A program made the translations under genes and the position numbers. The notes under the pieces are model-generated. The model was not told where the DNA came from, made no database searches, and saw only the letters and a program-made list of their open reading frames with translations. From NCBI RefSeq assembly GCF_036182465.1, contig NZ_CP108081.1, positions 4,278,001 through 4,342,000 on the forward strand: 64,000 nt of DNA, written 5' to 3'. This document shows positions 10,454 through 19,503 of the stretch, one piece after another (positions within the stretch are counted from its first letter, which is position 1; each line of letters starts with the position of its first letter). This stretch comes from Streptomyces sp. NBC_00258. Its GTDB lineage: Bacteria; Actinomycetota; Actinomycetes; Streptomycetales; Streptomycetaceae.

Positions 10454-10686
10454 CCGCGCGGGAGAGTTCCGGACACGTTTTTGCGTACGTGGTCCGGGCG
10501 CCGAAGGAGCAAGTCCCTCCCTTGAATCTCTCAGGCACCGTTACCGCGCGGGCGAGGCACATCTGAAAAGCGGGCCGTCCCCCTGTCACCAGGGCTTCGG
10601 CTCCACCCAAGGTGCAAGTCAGTGACCGTCCCTTTCGAGCGGTGGTCACGGCGAACCTCTCAGGTTCCGATGACAGATGGGGAGGA
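10454..10686 (+). promoter_or_regulatory. Tandem glycine riboswitch upstream of gcvT
   Basis: Two consecutive aptamers. Aptamer I (about 10454-10553) has a P1 stem made by ccgcgcgg at each end and the conserved segments gcgccgaaggagcaag and atctctcaggcacc. Aptamer II (about 10576-10686) has ccacccaaggtgcaagtc and acctctcaggttccgatgac, closed by ccctgtca pairing with tgacag-type sequence. This is the standard two-aptamer arrangement, and glycine riboswitches before gcvT and gcvP are established in Streptomyces. Ligand binding is expected to raise expression of the glycine cleavage genes. gcvT starts 34 nt beyond it. The 240 bases between the kinase-like gene and this element must hold both promoters. 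Confidence 0.93.
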
Positions 10687-10719
10687 ACGACCTCGCCGTC
10701 ATGCCTTGGGAGCCCCACC

Positions 10720-11840
<1,121 letters not shown>

Positions 11841-11847
<7 letters not shown>

Positions 11848-11950
11848 CACTGGTCCGCGAGCGTCGGAAAGTGACACCGGTCGCGAGCGTCGGAAGTGAC
11901 ACCGGTTCACAGGCCCTGCGCGACACCGGTCGACAGCGTCAGAAGTGACC
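11841..11950 (+). repeat. Degenerate 26-bp tandem repeats seeded on the gcvT stop codon
   Basis: Copy 1 (11841-11866) includes the gcvT stop codon in gaagtgacactgg. Copy 2 (11867-11892) matches it closely and copy 3 (11893-11919) diverges in its second half. Copy 4 (from 11921) and a partial copy at 11942-11950 are weaker. All share gacaccggt-like and gcgtcgga-like segments. They fill the gap between gcvT and gcvH. Confidence 0.8.
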
Positions 11951-12023
11951 CAGGGCACATCCGCCCAGGTCACCCCCAGTCCCCCTGCATCAGCACTCCC
12001 CCGCGTACAGGAGAATTCAGGCC

Positions 12024-12401
12024 ATGAGCAACCCCCAGCAGCTGCGCTACAGCAAGGAGCACGAGTGGCTGTCGGGCGCCGAGGACGGCGTCTCGACGGT
12101 CGGCATCACGGAGCACGCGGCCAACGCGCTCGGCGATGTGGTGTACGTCCAGCTCCCGGAGGTCGGTGACACGGTGACCGCGGGCGAGACCTGCGGCGAG
12201 CTGGAGTCGACCAAGTCGGTGAGCGATCTGTACTCGCCCGTCTCCGGTGAGATCACCGAGATCAACCAGGACGTCGTGGACGACCCCGCGCTGGTGAACA
12301 CCGCCCCGTTCGAGGGCGGCTGGCTGTTCAAGGTACGGGTCGCGGAGGAGCCGAAGGACCTGCTCTCCGCGGACGAGTACACCGAATTCTCCGGCAGCTA
12401 A
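12024..12401 (+). CDS. gcvH: Glycine cleavage system H protein (lipoyl carrier)
   Basis: 125-aa lipoyl carrier that shuttles the methylamine intermediate between the P, T and L proteins. The biotinyl/lipoyl fold is complete: HEWLS near the N-terminus, VGITEHAANALGDVVYVQLP, and the lipoylation motif CGELESTKSVSDLYSP, in which Lys64 is the modified residue. ATG 12024 is preceded by AGGAG. glyA starts 13 nt after its stop, so gcvH and glyA should be on one message with gcvT. Length and motifs are standard for the family. Confidence 0.97.
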   Translation: MSNPQQLRYSKEHEWLSGAEDGVSTVGITEHAANALGDVVYVQLPEVGDTVTAGETCGELESTKSVSDLYSPVSGEITEINQDVVDDPALVNTAPFEGGWLFKVRVAEEPKDLLSADEYTEFSGS

Positions 12402-12414
12402 GGACTCCTGACCG

Positions 12415-13692
<1,278 letters not shown>

Positions 13693-13704
13693 TCCCGTTT
13701 CACG

Positions 13705-13742
13705 GGGGCACCGCGCACACTGGGAGGTGTGGGCGGTGCCCC
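13705..13742 (+). terminator. Hairpin between glyA and sdaA (terminator or attenuator)
   Basis: Arms ggggcaccgc (13705-13714) and gcggtgcccc (13733-13742) are perfectly complementary, and a further 5-bp stem (cacac/gtgtg) forms inside after a single G-G mismatch. There is no U-run. It begins 13 nt after the glyA stop and ends 88 nt before the sdaA start. Confidence 0.7.
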
Positions 13743-13829
13743 GCCCGCCCGTCACCCCACACCACCGCCCTGGTCGAAGCGCTTCGCGCCTTTCGTTTTT
13801 CTGCACCACCCCCGCTTTGAGGAGTTCCC

Positions 13830-15197
13830 GTGGCCATCTCGGTCTTCGACCTGTTCTCGATCGGCATCGGCCCGTCCAGCTCCCACACGGTCGGCCCGAT
13901 GCGTGCCGCGCGGATGTTCGCCCGCCGGCTGCGCACCGAGGACGTCCTGTCCTCGGTGGCCTCGGTCCGCGCCGAGCTGTACGGCTCACTGGGCGCGACC
14001 GGCCACGGCCACGGCACCCCCAAGGCGGTGCTGCTCGGCCTGGAGGGCGCCTCGCCGCGCACGGTGGACGTGGAGGGGGCCGACGAACGGGTCGAGCACA
14101 TCAAGTCGTCGGGCCGCATCGCCCTGCTCGGCGACCAGGAGATCGGCTTCTCCTTCGACGACGACCTGGTGCTGCACCGCCGCAAGACGCTGCCGTACCA
14201 CGCGAACGGCATGACGCTGTGGGCGTACGACGCCTCGGGCGCCGAACTGCTGTCGAAGACGTACTACTCGGTCGGCGGCGGGTTCGTCGTCGACGAGGAC
14301 GCGGTGGGCGCGGACCGCATCAAGCTGGACGACACGGTCCTCAAGTACCCCTTCCGCACGGGCGACGAGCTGCTGCGCCTCACCCGCGAGACGGGCCTGT
14401 CGATCTCGGCCCTGATGCTGGAGAACGAGCGGGCCTGGCGCACCGAGGACGAGATCCGCGAAGGACTGCTCGCCATCTGGCGGGTCATGCAGGCGTGCGT
14501 CTCGCGGGGCATGTCCCGCGAGGGCATCCTGCCGGGCGGCCTCAGGGTCCGCCGCCGCGCGGCCATGTCGGCCCGCCAACTGCGCGCAGAGGGCGACCCG
14601 TTGGCCCACGCCATGGAGTGGATCACGCTGTACGCGATGGCGGTGAACGAGGAGAACGCGGCGGGCGGCCGTGTCGTGACCGCCCCGACGAACGGCGCGG
14701 CCGGCATCATCCCGGCGGTCCTGCACTACTACATCAACTTCGTGCCCGGCGCGGACGAGGAGGGTGTGGTCCGCTTCATGCTGGCTGCCGGCGCCATCGG
14801 CATGCTCTTCAAGGAGAACGCCTCCATCTCGGGCGCCGAGGTCGGTTGCCAGGGCGAGGTCGGCTCGGCCTGCTCGATGGCGGCGGGCGCGCTGGCCGAG
14901 GTCCTCGGCGGCTCTCCCGAACAGGTCGAGAACGCCGCGGAGATCGGCATGGAACACAACCTCGGCCTCACCTGCGACCCGGTCGGCGGCCTCGTCCAGA
15001 TCCCCTGCATCGAACGCAACGGCATGGCCGCGGTCAAGGCCGTCACGGCGGCCAGGATGGCCATGCGCGGCGACGGCTCGCACAAGGTGTCCCTCGACAA
15101 GGTCATCAAGACGATGAAGGAAACGGGCGCGGACATGAGCGTCAAGTACAAGGAGACGGCACGGGGCGGGCTGGCTGTGAACATCATCGAGTGCTGA
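13830..15197 (+). CDS. sdaA: L-serine ammonia-lyase (L-serine dehydratase), single-chain Fe-S type
   Basis: 455-aa enzyme that deaminates L-serine to pyruvate and ammonia with a 4Fe-4S cluster. The N-terminal domain has SIGIGPSSSHTVGPMRAA; the catalytic part has the cluster cysteines in VGCQGEVGSACSMAAG and TCDPVGGLVQIPC. The protein ends in the conserved ARGGLAVNIIEC, whose last-residue Cys enters the active site in characterised members. GTG 13830 has GAGGAG about eight bases upstream. It completes the route glycine to serine to pyruvate started by gcvTH-glyA. Two other copies of its C-terminal sequence, without the rest of the gene, lie around purU at 23.1 and 24.1 kb. Confidence 0.97.
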   Translation: MAISVFDLFSIGIGPSSSHTVGPMRAARMFARRLRTEDVLSSVASVRAELYGSLGATGHGHGTPKAVLLGLEGASPRTVDVEGADERVEHIKSSGRIALLGDQEIGFSFDDDLVLHRRKTLPYHANGMTLWAYDASGAELLSKTYYSVGGGFVVDEDAVGADRIKLDDTVLKYPFRTGDELLRLTRETGLSISALMLENERAWRTEDEIREGLLAIWRVMQACVSRGMSREGILPGGLRVRRRAAMSARQLRAEGDPLAHAMEWITLYAMAVNEENAAGGRVVTAPTNGAAGIIPAVLHYYINFVPGADEEGVVRFMLAAGAIGMLFKENASISGAEVGCQGEVGSACSMAAGALAEVLGGSPEQVENAAEIGMEHNLGLTCDPVGGLVQIPCIERNGMAAVKAVTAARMAMRGDGSHKVSLDKVIKTMKETGADMSVKYKETARGGLAVNIIEC

Positions 15198-15220
15198 GCG
15201 CCAGGGGAACAGGCTCTGCC

Positions 15221-15253
15221 CGGCACGGTGACGGACGCCCGTACCCCGTGCCG
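15221..15253 (+). terminator. Hairpin after sdaA
   Basis: Inverted repeat cggcacgg (15221-15228) and ccgtgccg (15246-15253) with a 17-nt loop, 23 nt after the sdaA stop. A plausible end of the gcv-glyA-sdaA transcript. Stem strength is moderate and there is no U-run. Confidence 0.5.
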
Positions 15254-15315
15254 CACCTCGCCTCGGTTCCGGAGCTGGAGCCTGCCGAAGCGGGTCCACC
15301 GTCTCGACGGACGGA

Positions 15316-15507
15316 TCAGCGCTCGTGGTTGTGCATGACGTGCTTGGTGCGCGAGTAGTCGTCCAGGGCGTAGACCGACAGGTCACGGCCGTAACCGGAT
15401 CCCTTGAAGCCGCCCCAGGGGACTTCGCCGGCCAGCACGAGATGTGAGTTGACCCAGACGGTTCCGAAGTCCAGGCGCGCTGCGATGTCGTGGCTGCGGC
15501 GGGCGTT
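15316..15507 (-). pseudogene. Aldehyde dehydrogenase C-terminal remnant
   Basis: The minus strand encodes the last 63 or so residues of an aldehyde dehydrogenase: ENARRSHDIAARLDFGTVW, then VNSHLVLAGEVPWGGFKGSG and a normal stop after a SRTKHVMHNHER-type tail. The first recognisable residue is at 15507. Upstream of it the frame continues into unrelated sequence, and the nucleotide-binding domain and catalytic Cys/Glu are absent, so no functional enzyme can be made. The pattern is that of gamma-aminobutyraldehyde-type dehydrogenases. It ends exactly where a regulator remnant on the other strand begins, so both seem cut at the same junction. Confidence 0.85.
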
Positions 15508-15849
15508 CTCGACCTCTACGCTCTGCGCGCCGGCCTCGGTGCGCTGCTCATCCGCCGCGTCGCCATGCTCGGTCGCGGGAACCTCGCCCCCGCCTCGGCC
15601 GCCCTGGCAGAGGCCCGCGCCGCCGCCCGGGACAACGACCACCGCGCATACGTGAGGTCGACCTGTGGTTCCAGGACGCCCTGGCCCGTATCGCGGACCT
15701 TCCGCAGGCCGCCCGCACCTTCGAACATCTGACGGCCCGCCTGCACATGTTCGTCACGGTGCTGGAGATGGACTACAGCCAGGCCCGCGACACCATCGCC
15801 GACGAGGACGCCGCCGTACACGACGCCTTGCTCGACGCGGACGGTCTTC
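15505..15849 (+). pseudogene. GntR regulator FCD-domain remnant with a frameshift
   Basis: Plus-strand reading gives an FCD-type ligand-binding domain without its DNA-binding half: first VLDLYALRAGLGALLIRR and AALAEARAAARDNDHRAY, then, one base out of frame near 15655, VDLWFQDALARIADLPQAAR and LEMDYSQARDTIADEDAAVH. The shift is consistent with loss of one base around tacgtgaggtcgac. The winged-helix domain is missing at the 5' junction, and the 3' end runs into the stop of the convergent intact GntR gene. It is broken in two independent ways, so I call it a pseudogene. It is not a copy of the intact GntR gene next to it. Confidence 0.75.
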
Positions 15850-16548
15850 TCAGATGGCGTCGCGAATGGCCCGCTCGAAGCCCTCGACGTGACTACGGGC
15901 GAGGCGTGCCGCCCTGTCGGGTTCACCGGCGATGATCGCCTCGATCAACGGCCCGTGCTCCTCGACGTGACCGGCCATGTCGGACAGACGGTCGACGAAC
16001 AGGCACCAGATCCGGGTGGCCAGGTTGTCGTGGCGGACGAGGGTGTCCTCCAGGTACGGGTTGTGCGTGGCGGCGTAGATGGCGCGGTGGACCCGAAGGT
16101 CCAGGTGCATGAACTCGGTGGCGTCGTGCCGACCGGAATCCGCGCTCTCCAGCTCCTGCCGCAGAGCCGTCAGGGTCGCCCGGTCCGCGGCCGTGGCCCG
16201 CCGTGCGGCCTGGCCCGCGGCCAGGGGCTCCAGTTCCTGGCGCACCTCGGAGATGTGGGCCAGGTCGGTGATGTTGACGTCGGTGGCGAAGGTGCCGCGT
16301 CGGGGATAGGTCGTGATGAGGCGCTCGTACTGGAGGCGCTTGAGGGCCTCGCGCACCGGTGTCCGGCCGACGCCCAGGGACTGTGCCAGCTGTTCCTCGT
16401 TGATCGGTGCGCCCGGGCGGATCTCGAGCATGACGAGCCGGTCGCGGATGACGCGGTATGCGCGCTCGGCGAGAGACAGCTCCTCGCCTCCGGGCTCCCC
16501 GCCTCCGGGCTTCCCGCTTCTCGGCTCTGTCGCCAGCTGCTGCATCAA
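15850..16548 (-). CDS. GntR-family (FadR/FCD subfamily) transcriptional regulator
   Basis: 232-aa regulator. The winged helix-turn-helix is at residues 25-92 (AYRVIRDRLVMLEIRPGAPI, then EEQLAQSLGVGRTPVREALK, YPRRGTFATDV). The FCD effector domain follows with its metal-binding pattern: Asp in HLDLRVHRAIY, the His of the ATHNPYLEDT region, and a late His in RSHVEGFERA. It is divergent from glyA2-soxBDAG-purU across 92 bases that contain a palindrome (16596-16605), so it most likely controls that cluster in response to a metabolite of sarcosine or glycine metabolism. The effector is inferred only from position. Confidence 0.92.
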   Translation of the reverse strand: MMQQLATEPRSGKPGGGEPGGEELSLAERAYRVIRDRLVMLEIRPGAPINEEQLAQSLGVGRTPVREALKRLQYERLITTYPRRGTFATDVNITDLAHISEVRQELEPLAAGQAARRATAADRATLTALRQELESADSGRHDATEFMHLDLRVHRAIYAATHNPYLEDTLVRHDNLATRIWCLFVDRLSDMAGHVEEHGPLIEAIIAGEPDRAARLARSHVEGFERAIRDAI

Positions 16549-16595
16549 TGCCCCCTTGACCTGTCTCGCGAGCTCCCATACCGTACCGCAGAGAT

Positions 16596-16605
16596 TGATA
16601 TATCA
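16596..16605. promoter_or_regulatory. Palindromic operator candidate for the GntR regulator
   Basis: The perfect 10-bp palindrome tgatatatca sits in the short divergent region, 36 nt before the glyA2 start and 48 nt before the regulator start. AT-rich palindromes of this length are typical FadR/FCD-type operators and this one stands out in otherwise GC-rich sequence. Binding here could block both directions. Confidence 0.65.
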
Positions 16606-16640
16606 GTTGCGTACTAGTTGGCCTCCAGGATGGTGCACAG

Positions 16641-17966
16641 ATGGCAACCAGCCCGTCGACCAGCACATTCACCCCTCCCCTCGCCCTTCCGCTCAGCGAG
16701 CTCGACCCGGAGGTCGCCGCCGCGGTGGACGCCGAGCTGAACCGTCAGCAGTCGACCCTCGAAATGATCGCCTCGGAGAACTTCGCCCCGGCCGCCGTCA
16801 TGGAGGCCCAGGGGTCGGTGCTGACCAACAAGTACGCCGAGGGCTACCCGGGCCGCCGCTACTACGGCGGCTGCGAGCACGTCGACGTCATCGAGCGGCT
16901 GGCCATCGGCCGGGTCAGGGAACTGTTCGGCGCCGAGGCCGCGAACGTGCAGCCGCACTCGGGCGCCCAGGCCAACGCGGCCGCGATGTCCGCGCTGCTC
17001 CAGCCCGGCGACACGATCCTCGGCCTCGACCTGGCCCACGGCGGGCACCTGACCCACGGCATGCGCCTCAACTACTCCGGCAAGCTCTACAACGCCGTCC
17101 CGTACCACGTGGGCGAGTCCGACCTGCGTATCGACATGGACGAGGTGGAGCAACTCGCCCTCGCGCACCGGCCGAAGATGATCGTCGCCGGCTGGTCGGC
17201 CTATCCCCGCCGGCTGGACTTCGCCGCGTTCCGGCGGATCGCCGACGCGGTGGGCGCGTATCTGCTGGTGGACATGGCGCACTTCGCCGGTCTCGTGGCC
17301 GCGGGCCTGCACCCGAACCCGGTGCCGTACGCCGATGTCGTGACGACCACGACGCACAAGACCCTCGGCGGTCCGCGCGGCGGTGTGATCCTCAGCCGGG
17401 CCGGACTGGCCAAGAAGATCAACTCGGCGGTCTTCCCGGGTCAGCAGGGCGGTCCGCTGGAGCACGTCATCGCGGCGAAGGCGGTGGCCTTCAAGGTGGC
17501 GGCGAGCGAGGAGTTCAAGGAGCGCCAGCGGCGCACCCTGGACGGCGCCCGCATCCTGGACGGCCGGCTGCTGGCCGACGATGTGGCCGAGGCCGGCATC
17601 ACCGTACTGACCGGCGGCACCGAAGTGCACCTGGTCCTCGTCGACCTGCGGAACTCCGCGCTCGACGGGAAGCAGGCCGAGGACCGGCTGCACCGCGTCG
17701 GCATCACCGTCAACCGCAACGCGGTGCCGTTCGACCCGCGCCCGCCGATGGTCTCCTCGGGGCTGCGGATCGGCACCCCGGCCCTGGCCACCAGGGGCTT
17801 CGGCGAGGCGGAGTTCCGGGAGACCGCCGACATCATCGCCCAGGCCCTGAAGGACGAGCGGTTCGGCGACGAGCACGCGGGCCTGCTGCGTGCCCGGGTC
17901 GAGAAGCTCGCCTCCGCCTTCCCTCTCTATCCCCACCTGCCCCACGTGAACGGAGACGCGGCATGA
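16641..17966 (+). CDS. glyA: Serine hydroxymethyltransferase, copy 2 (sarcosine cluster)
   Basis: 441-aa paralogue of the first glyA, with a short Ser/Thr/Pro-rich N-terminal addition. From LSELDPEVAAAVDAELNRQQ onward it matches copy 1 very closely; the PLP lysine is Lys240 in TTHKTLGGPRGG. As first gene of the sox cluster it should condense glycine and the methylene-THF made by sarcosine oxidase into serine, which frees the folate. ATG 16641 follows AGGATGGTGCACAG, so the ribosome site is modest. Its stop overlaps the soxB start (ATGA). The presence of glyA within sarcosine operons is well known. Confidence 0.96.
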   Translation: MATSPSTSTFTPPLALPLSELDPEVAAAVDAELNRQQSTLEMIASENFAPAAVMEAQGSVLTNKYAEGYPGRRYYGGCEHVDVIERLAIGRVRELFGAEAANVQPHSGAQANAAAMSALLQPGDTILGLDLAHGGHLTHGMRLNYSGKLYNAVPYHVGESDLRIDMDEVEQLALAHRPKMIVAGWSAYPRRLDFAAFRRIADAVGAYLLVDMAHFAGLVAAGLHPNPVPYADVVTTTTHKTLGGPRGGVILSRAGLAKKINSAVFPGQQGGPLEHVIAAKAVAFKVAASEEFKERQRRTLDGARILDGRLLADDVAEAGITVLTGGTEVHLVLVDLRNSALDGKQAEDRLHRVGITVNRNAVPFDPRPPMVSSGLRIGTPALATRGFGEAEFRETADIIAQALKDERFGDEHAGLLRARVEKLASAFPLYPHLPHVNGDAA

Positions 17967-19183
17967 CCAGCACGCCGCTGCCGGAGCATCCGGACTTCCT
18001 CTGGCGCAACCCGGAGCCGCGCTCCTCGTACGACGTCGTCATCGTCGGCGCGGGAGGCCACGGCCTGGCCACCGCCTACTACCTGGCCAAGAACCACGGC
18101 ATCACCAACGTCGCCGTCCTGGAGAAGGGCTGGCTGGCCGGCGGCAACATGGCCCGCAACACCACGATCATCCGCTCGAACTACCTGTGGGACGAGAGCG
18201 CGGCGATCTACGAGTACGCGCTGGGGCTGTGGGAACGGCTCCCGGAGGAACTGGACTACGACTTCCTGTTCAGCCAGCGCGGTGTCCTCAACCTCGCGCA
18301 CACCCTGCAGGACGTCCGCGAGGGCATGCGCCGCGTCAACGCCAACCGGCTCAACGGAGTCGACGCCGAGTGGCTCGACCCGGACCAGGTCGGCGAGGTC
18401 TGCCCGATCGTCAACCTCTCGCCGCGCACCCGGTATCCGGTCCTCGGCGGCACCTTCCAGCCGCGGGCCGGCATCGCCAAGCACGACCACGTCGCCTGGG
18501 CGCTGGCCCGCCGGGCCGACGAGATGGGCGTGGATCTCATCCAGGGCTGCGAGGTCACCGGCTTCCTCAAGGACGGCGACCGGGTCGTCGGCGTCGAGAC
18601 CAACCGCGGCCGTATCCACACCGGCCGGGTCGGCCTCGCGGCCGCCGGGCACAGCAGCGTGCTGGCCGAGCGGGCGGGCGTACGGCTGCCGGTGCAGTCG
18701 CACCCCCTGCAGGCCCTGGTCTCCGAGCTGCACGAGCCGGTGCACCCGACGGTCGTCATGTCGAACCACGTGCACGTCTACGTCTCCCAGGCCCACAAGG
18801 GCGAGTTGGTGATGGGCGCGGGCGTCGACTCGTACAACGGCTACGGACAGCGCGGTTCCTTCCATGTCATCGAGCAGCAGATGGCCGCCGCCGTCGAGCT
18901 CTTCCCCGTCTTCGCCCGCGCGCACGTGCTGCGGACCTGGGGCGGCATCGTCGACGTCACCCCGGACGCCTCCCCGATCATCGGCACCACCCCCGTCGAG
19001 AACCTCTACGTCAACTGCGGCTGGGGCACCGGCGGGTTCAAGGCCACCCCCGCCGCCGGCTGGACCTTCGCCCACACCATCGCCACGGGCGAACCGCATC
19101 CCCTGAACGCCCCCTTCGCCCTCGAACGCTTCACGACGGGCGCACTGATCGACGAGCACGGCGCCGCCGCCGTGGCCCACTGA
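17963..19183 (+). CDS. soxB: Sarcosine oxidase beta subunit
   Basis: 406-aa flavoprotein subunit of heterotetrameric sarcosine oxidase, which oxidises sarcosine to glycine, formaldehyde-level C1 and hydrogen peroxide. The dinucleotide-binding motif VVIVGAGGHGLATAYYLAK is near residues 24-43. The segment AGIAKHDHVAWAL (His174/His176) is where the covalent FMN histidine of known beta subunits lies. The C-terminal GWGTGGFKATPAAGW is the typical flavin-contact loop. Translation is coupled to glyA2 by a 4-nt overlap. soxD follows after 23 nt. The long upstream frame (to 16313) is not part of the protein. Confidence 0.96.
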   Translation: MTSTPLPEHPDFLWRNPEPRSSYDVVIVGAGGHGLATAYYLAKNHGITNVAVLEKGWLAGGNMARNTTIIRSNYLWDESAAIYEYALGLWERLPEELDYDFLFSQRGVLNLAHTLQDVREGMRRVNANRLNGVDAEWLDPDQVGEVCPIVNLSPRTRYPVLGGTFQPRAGIAKHDHVAWALARRADEMGVDLIQGCEVTGFLKDGDRVVGVETNRGRIHTGRVGLAAAGHSSVLAERAGVRLPVQSHPLQALVSELHEPVHPTVVMSNHVHVYVSQAHKGELVMGAGVDSYNGYGQRGSFHVIEQQMAAAVELFPVFARAHVLRTWGGIVDVTPDASPIIGTTPVENLYVNCGWGTGGFKATPAAGWTFAHTIATGEPHPLNAPFALERFTTGALIDEHGAAAVAH

Positions 19184-19206
19184 AAGCCCGCTGAGAGAAG
19201 GACACC

Positions 19207-19503
19207 GTGCTGCTGATCAGCTGCCCATGGTGCGGCCCCCGCGACGAGACCGAGTACCACTACGGCGGACAGGCCCACGTCCCCTACCCCGAGACCACGG
19301 CCGACCTCACCGACGAACAGTGGGGCCAGTACGTCTTCTACCGCGACAACCCCAAGGGCCCCTTCGCCGAGCGGTGGATGCACAGCGTCGGCTGCCGCCG
19401 CTGGTTCAACGTCCTGCGCGACACCGCCACCTACGAAGTGCTGACCTCCTACCGGCTCGACGAGCCCCGCCCCGAACTGCCCCAGGCCGGAGGGAACCGA
19501 TGA
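19207..19503 (+). CDS. soxD: Sarcosine oxidase delta subunit (zinc-binding)
   Basis: 98-aa small subunit. It carries the zinc ligands of known SoxD proteins: Cys6 and Cys9 in ISCPWCGPR, His59 and Cys63 in MHSVGCRRWFNVLRDT. The ending SYRLDEPRPELP is also typical. It packs against SoxA and SoxB in the tetramer. GTG 19207 follows AAGGAC by three bases, close but acceptable. The stop overlaps the soxA start by 4 nt (ATGA), so it is translationally coupled. Confidence 0.95.
   Translation: MLLISCPWCGPRDETEYHYGGQAHVPYPETTADLTDEQWGQYVFYRDNPKGPFAERWMHSVGCRRWFNVLRDTATYEVLTSYRLDEPRPELPQAGGNR

Noticed and set aside
16641..17966. glyA2 as a recent duplicate or repeat of glyA
   Set aside because: Protein similarity is high, but there are many synonymous and coding differences, and the gene is in a typical sarcosine operon. 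This suggests an old paralogue, not a recent duplication or assembly artefact.
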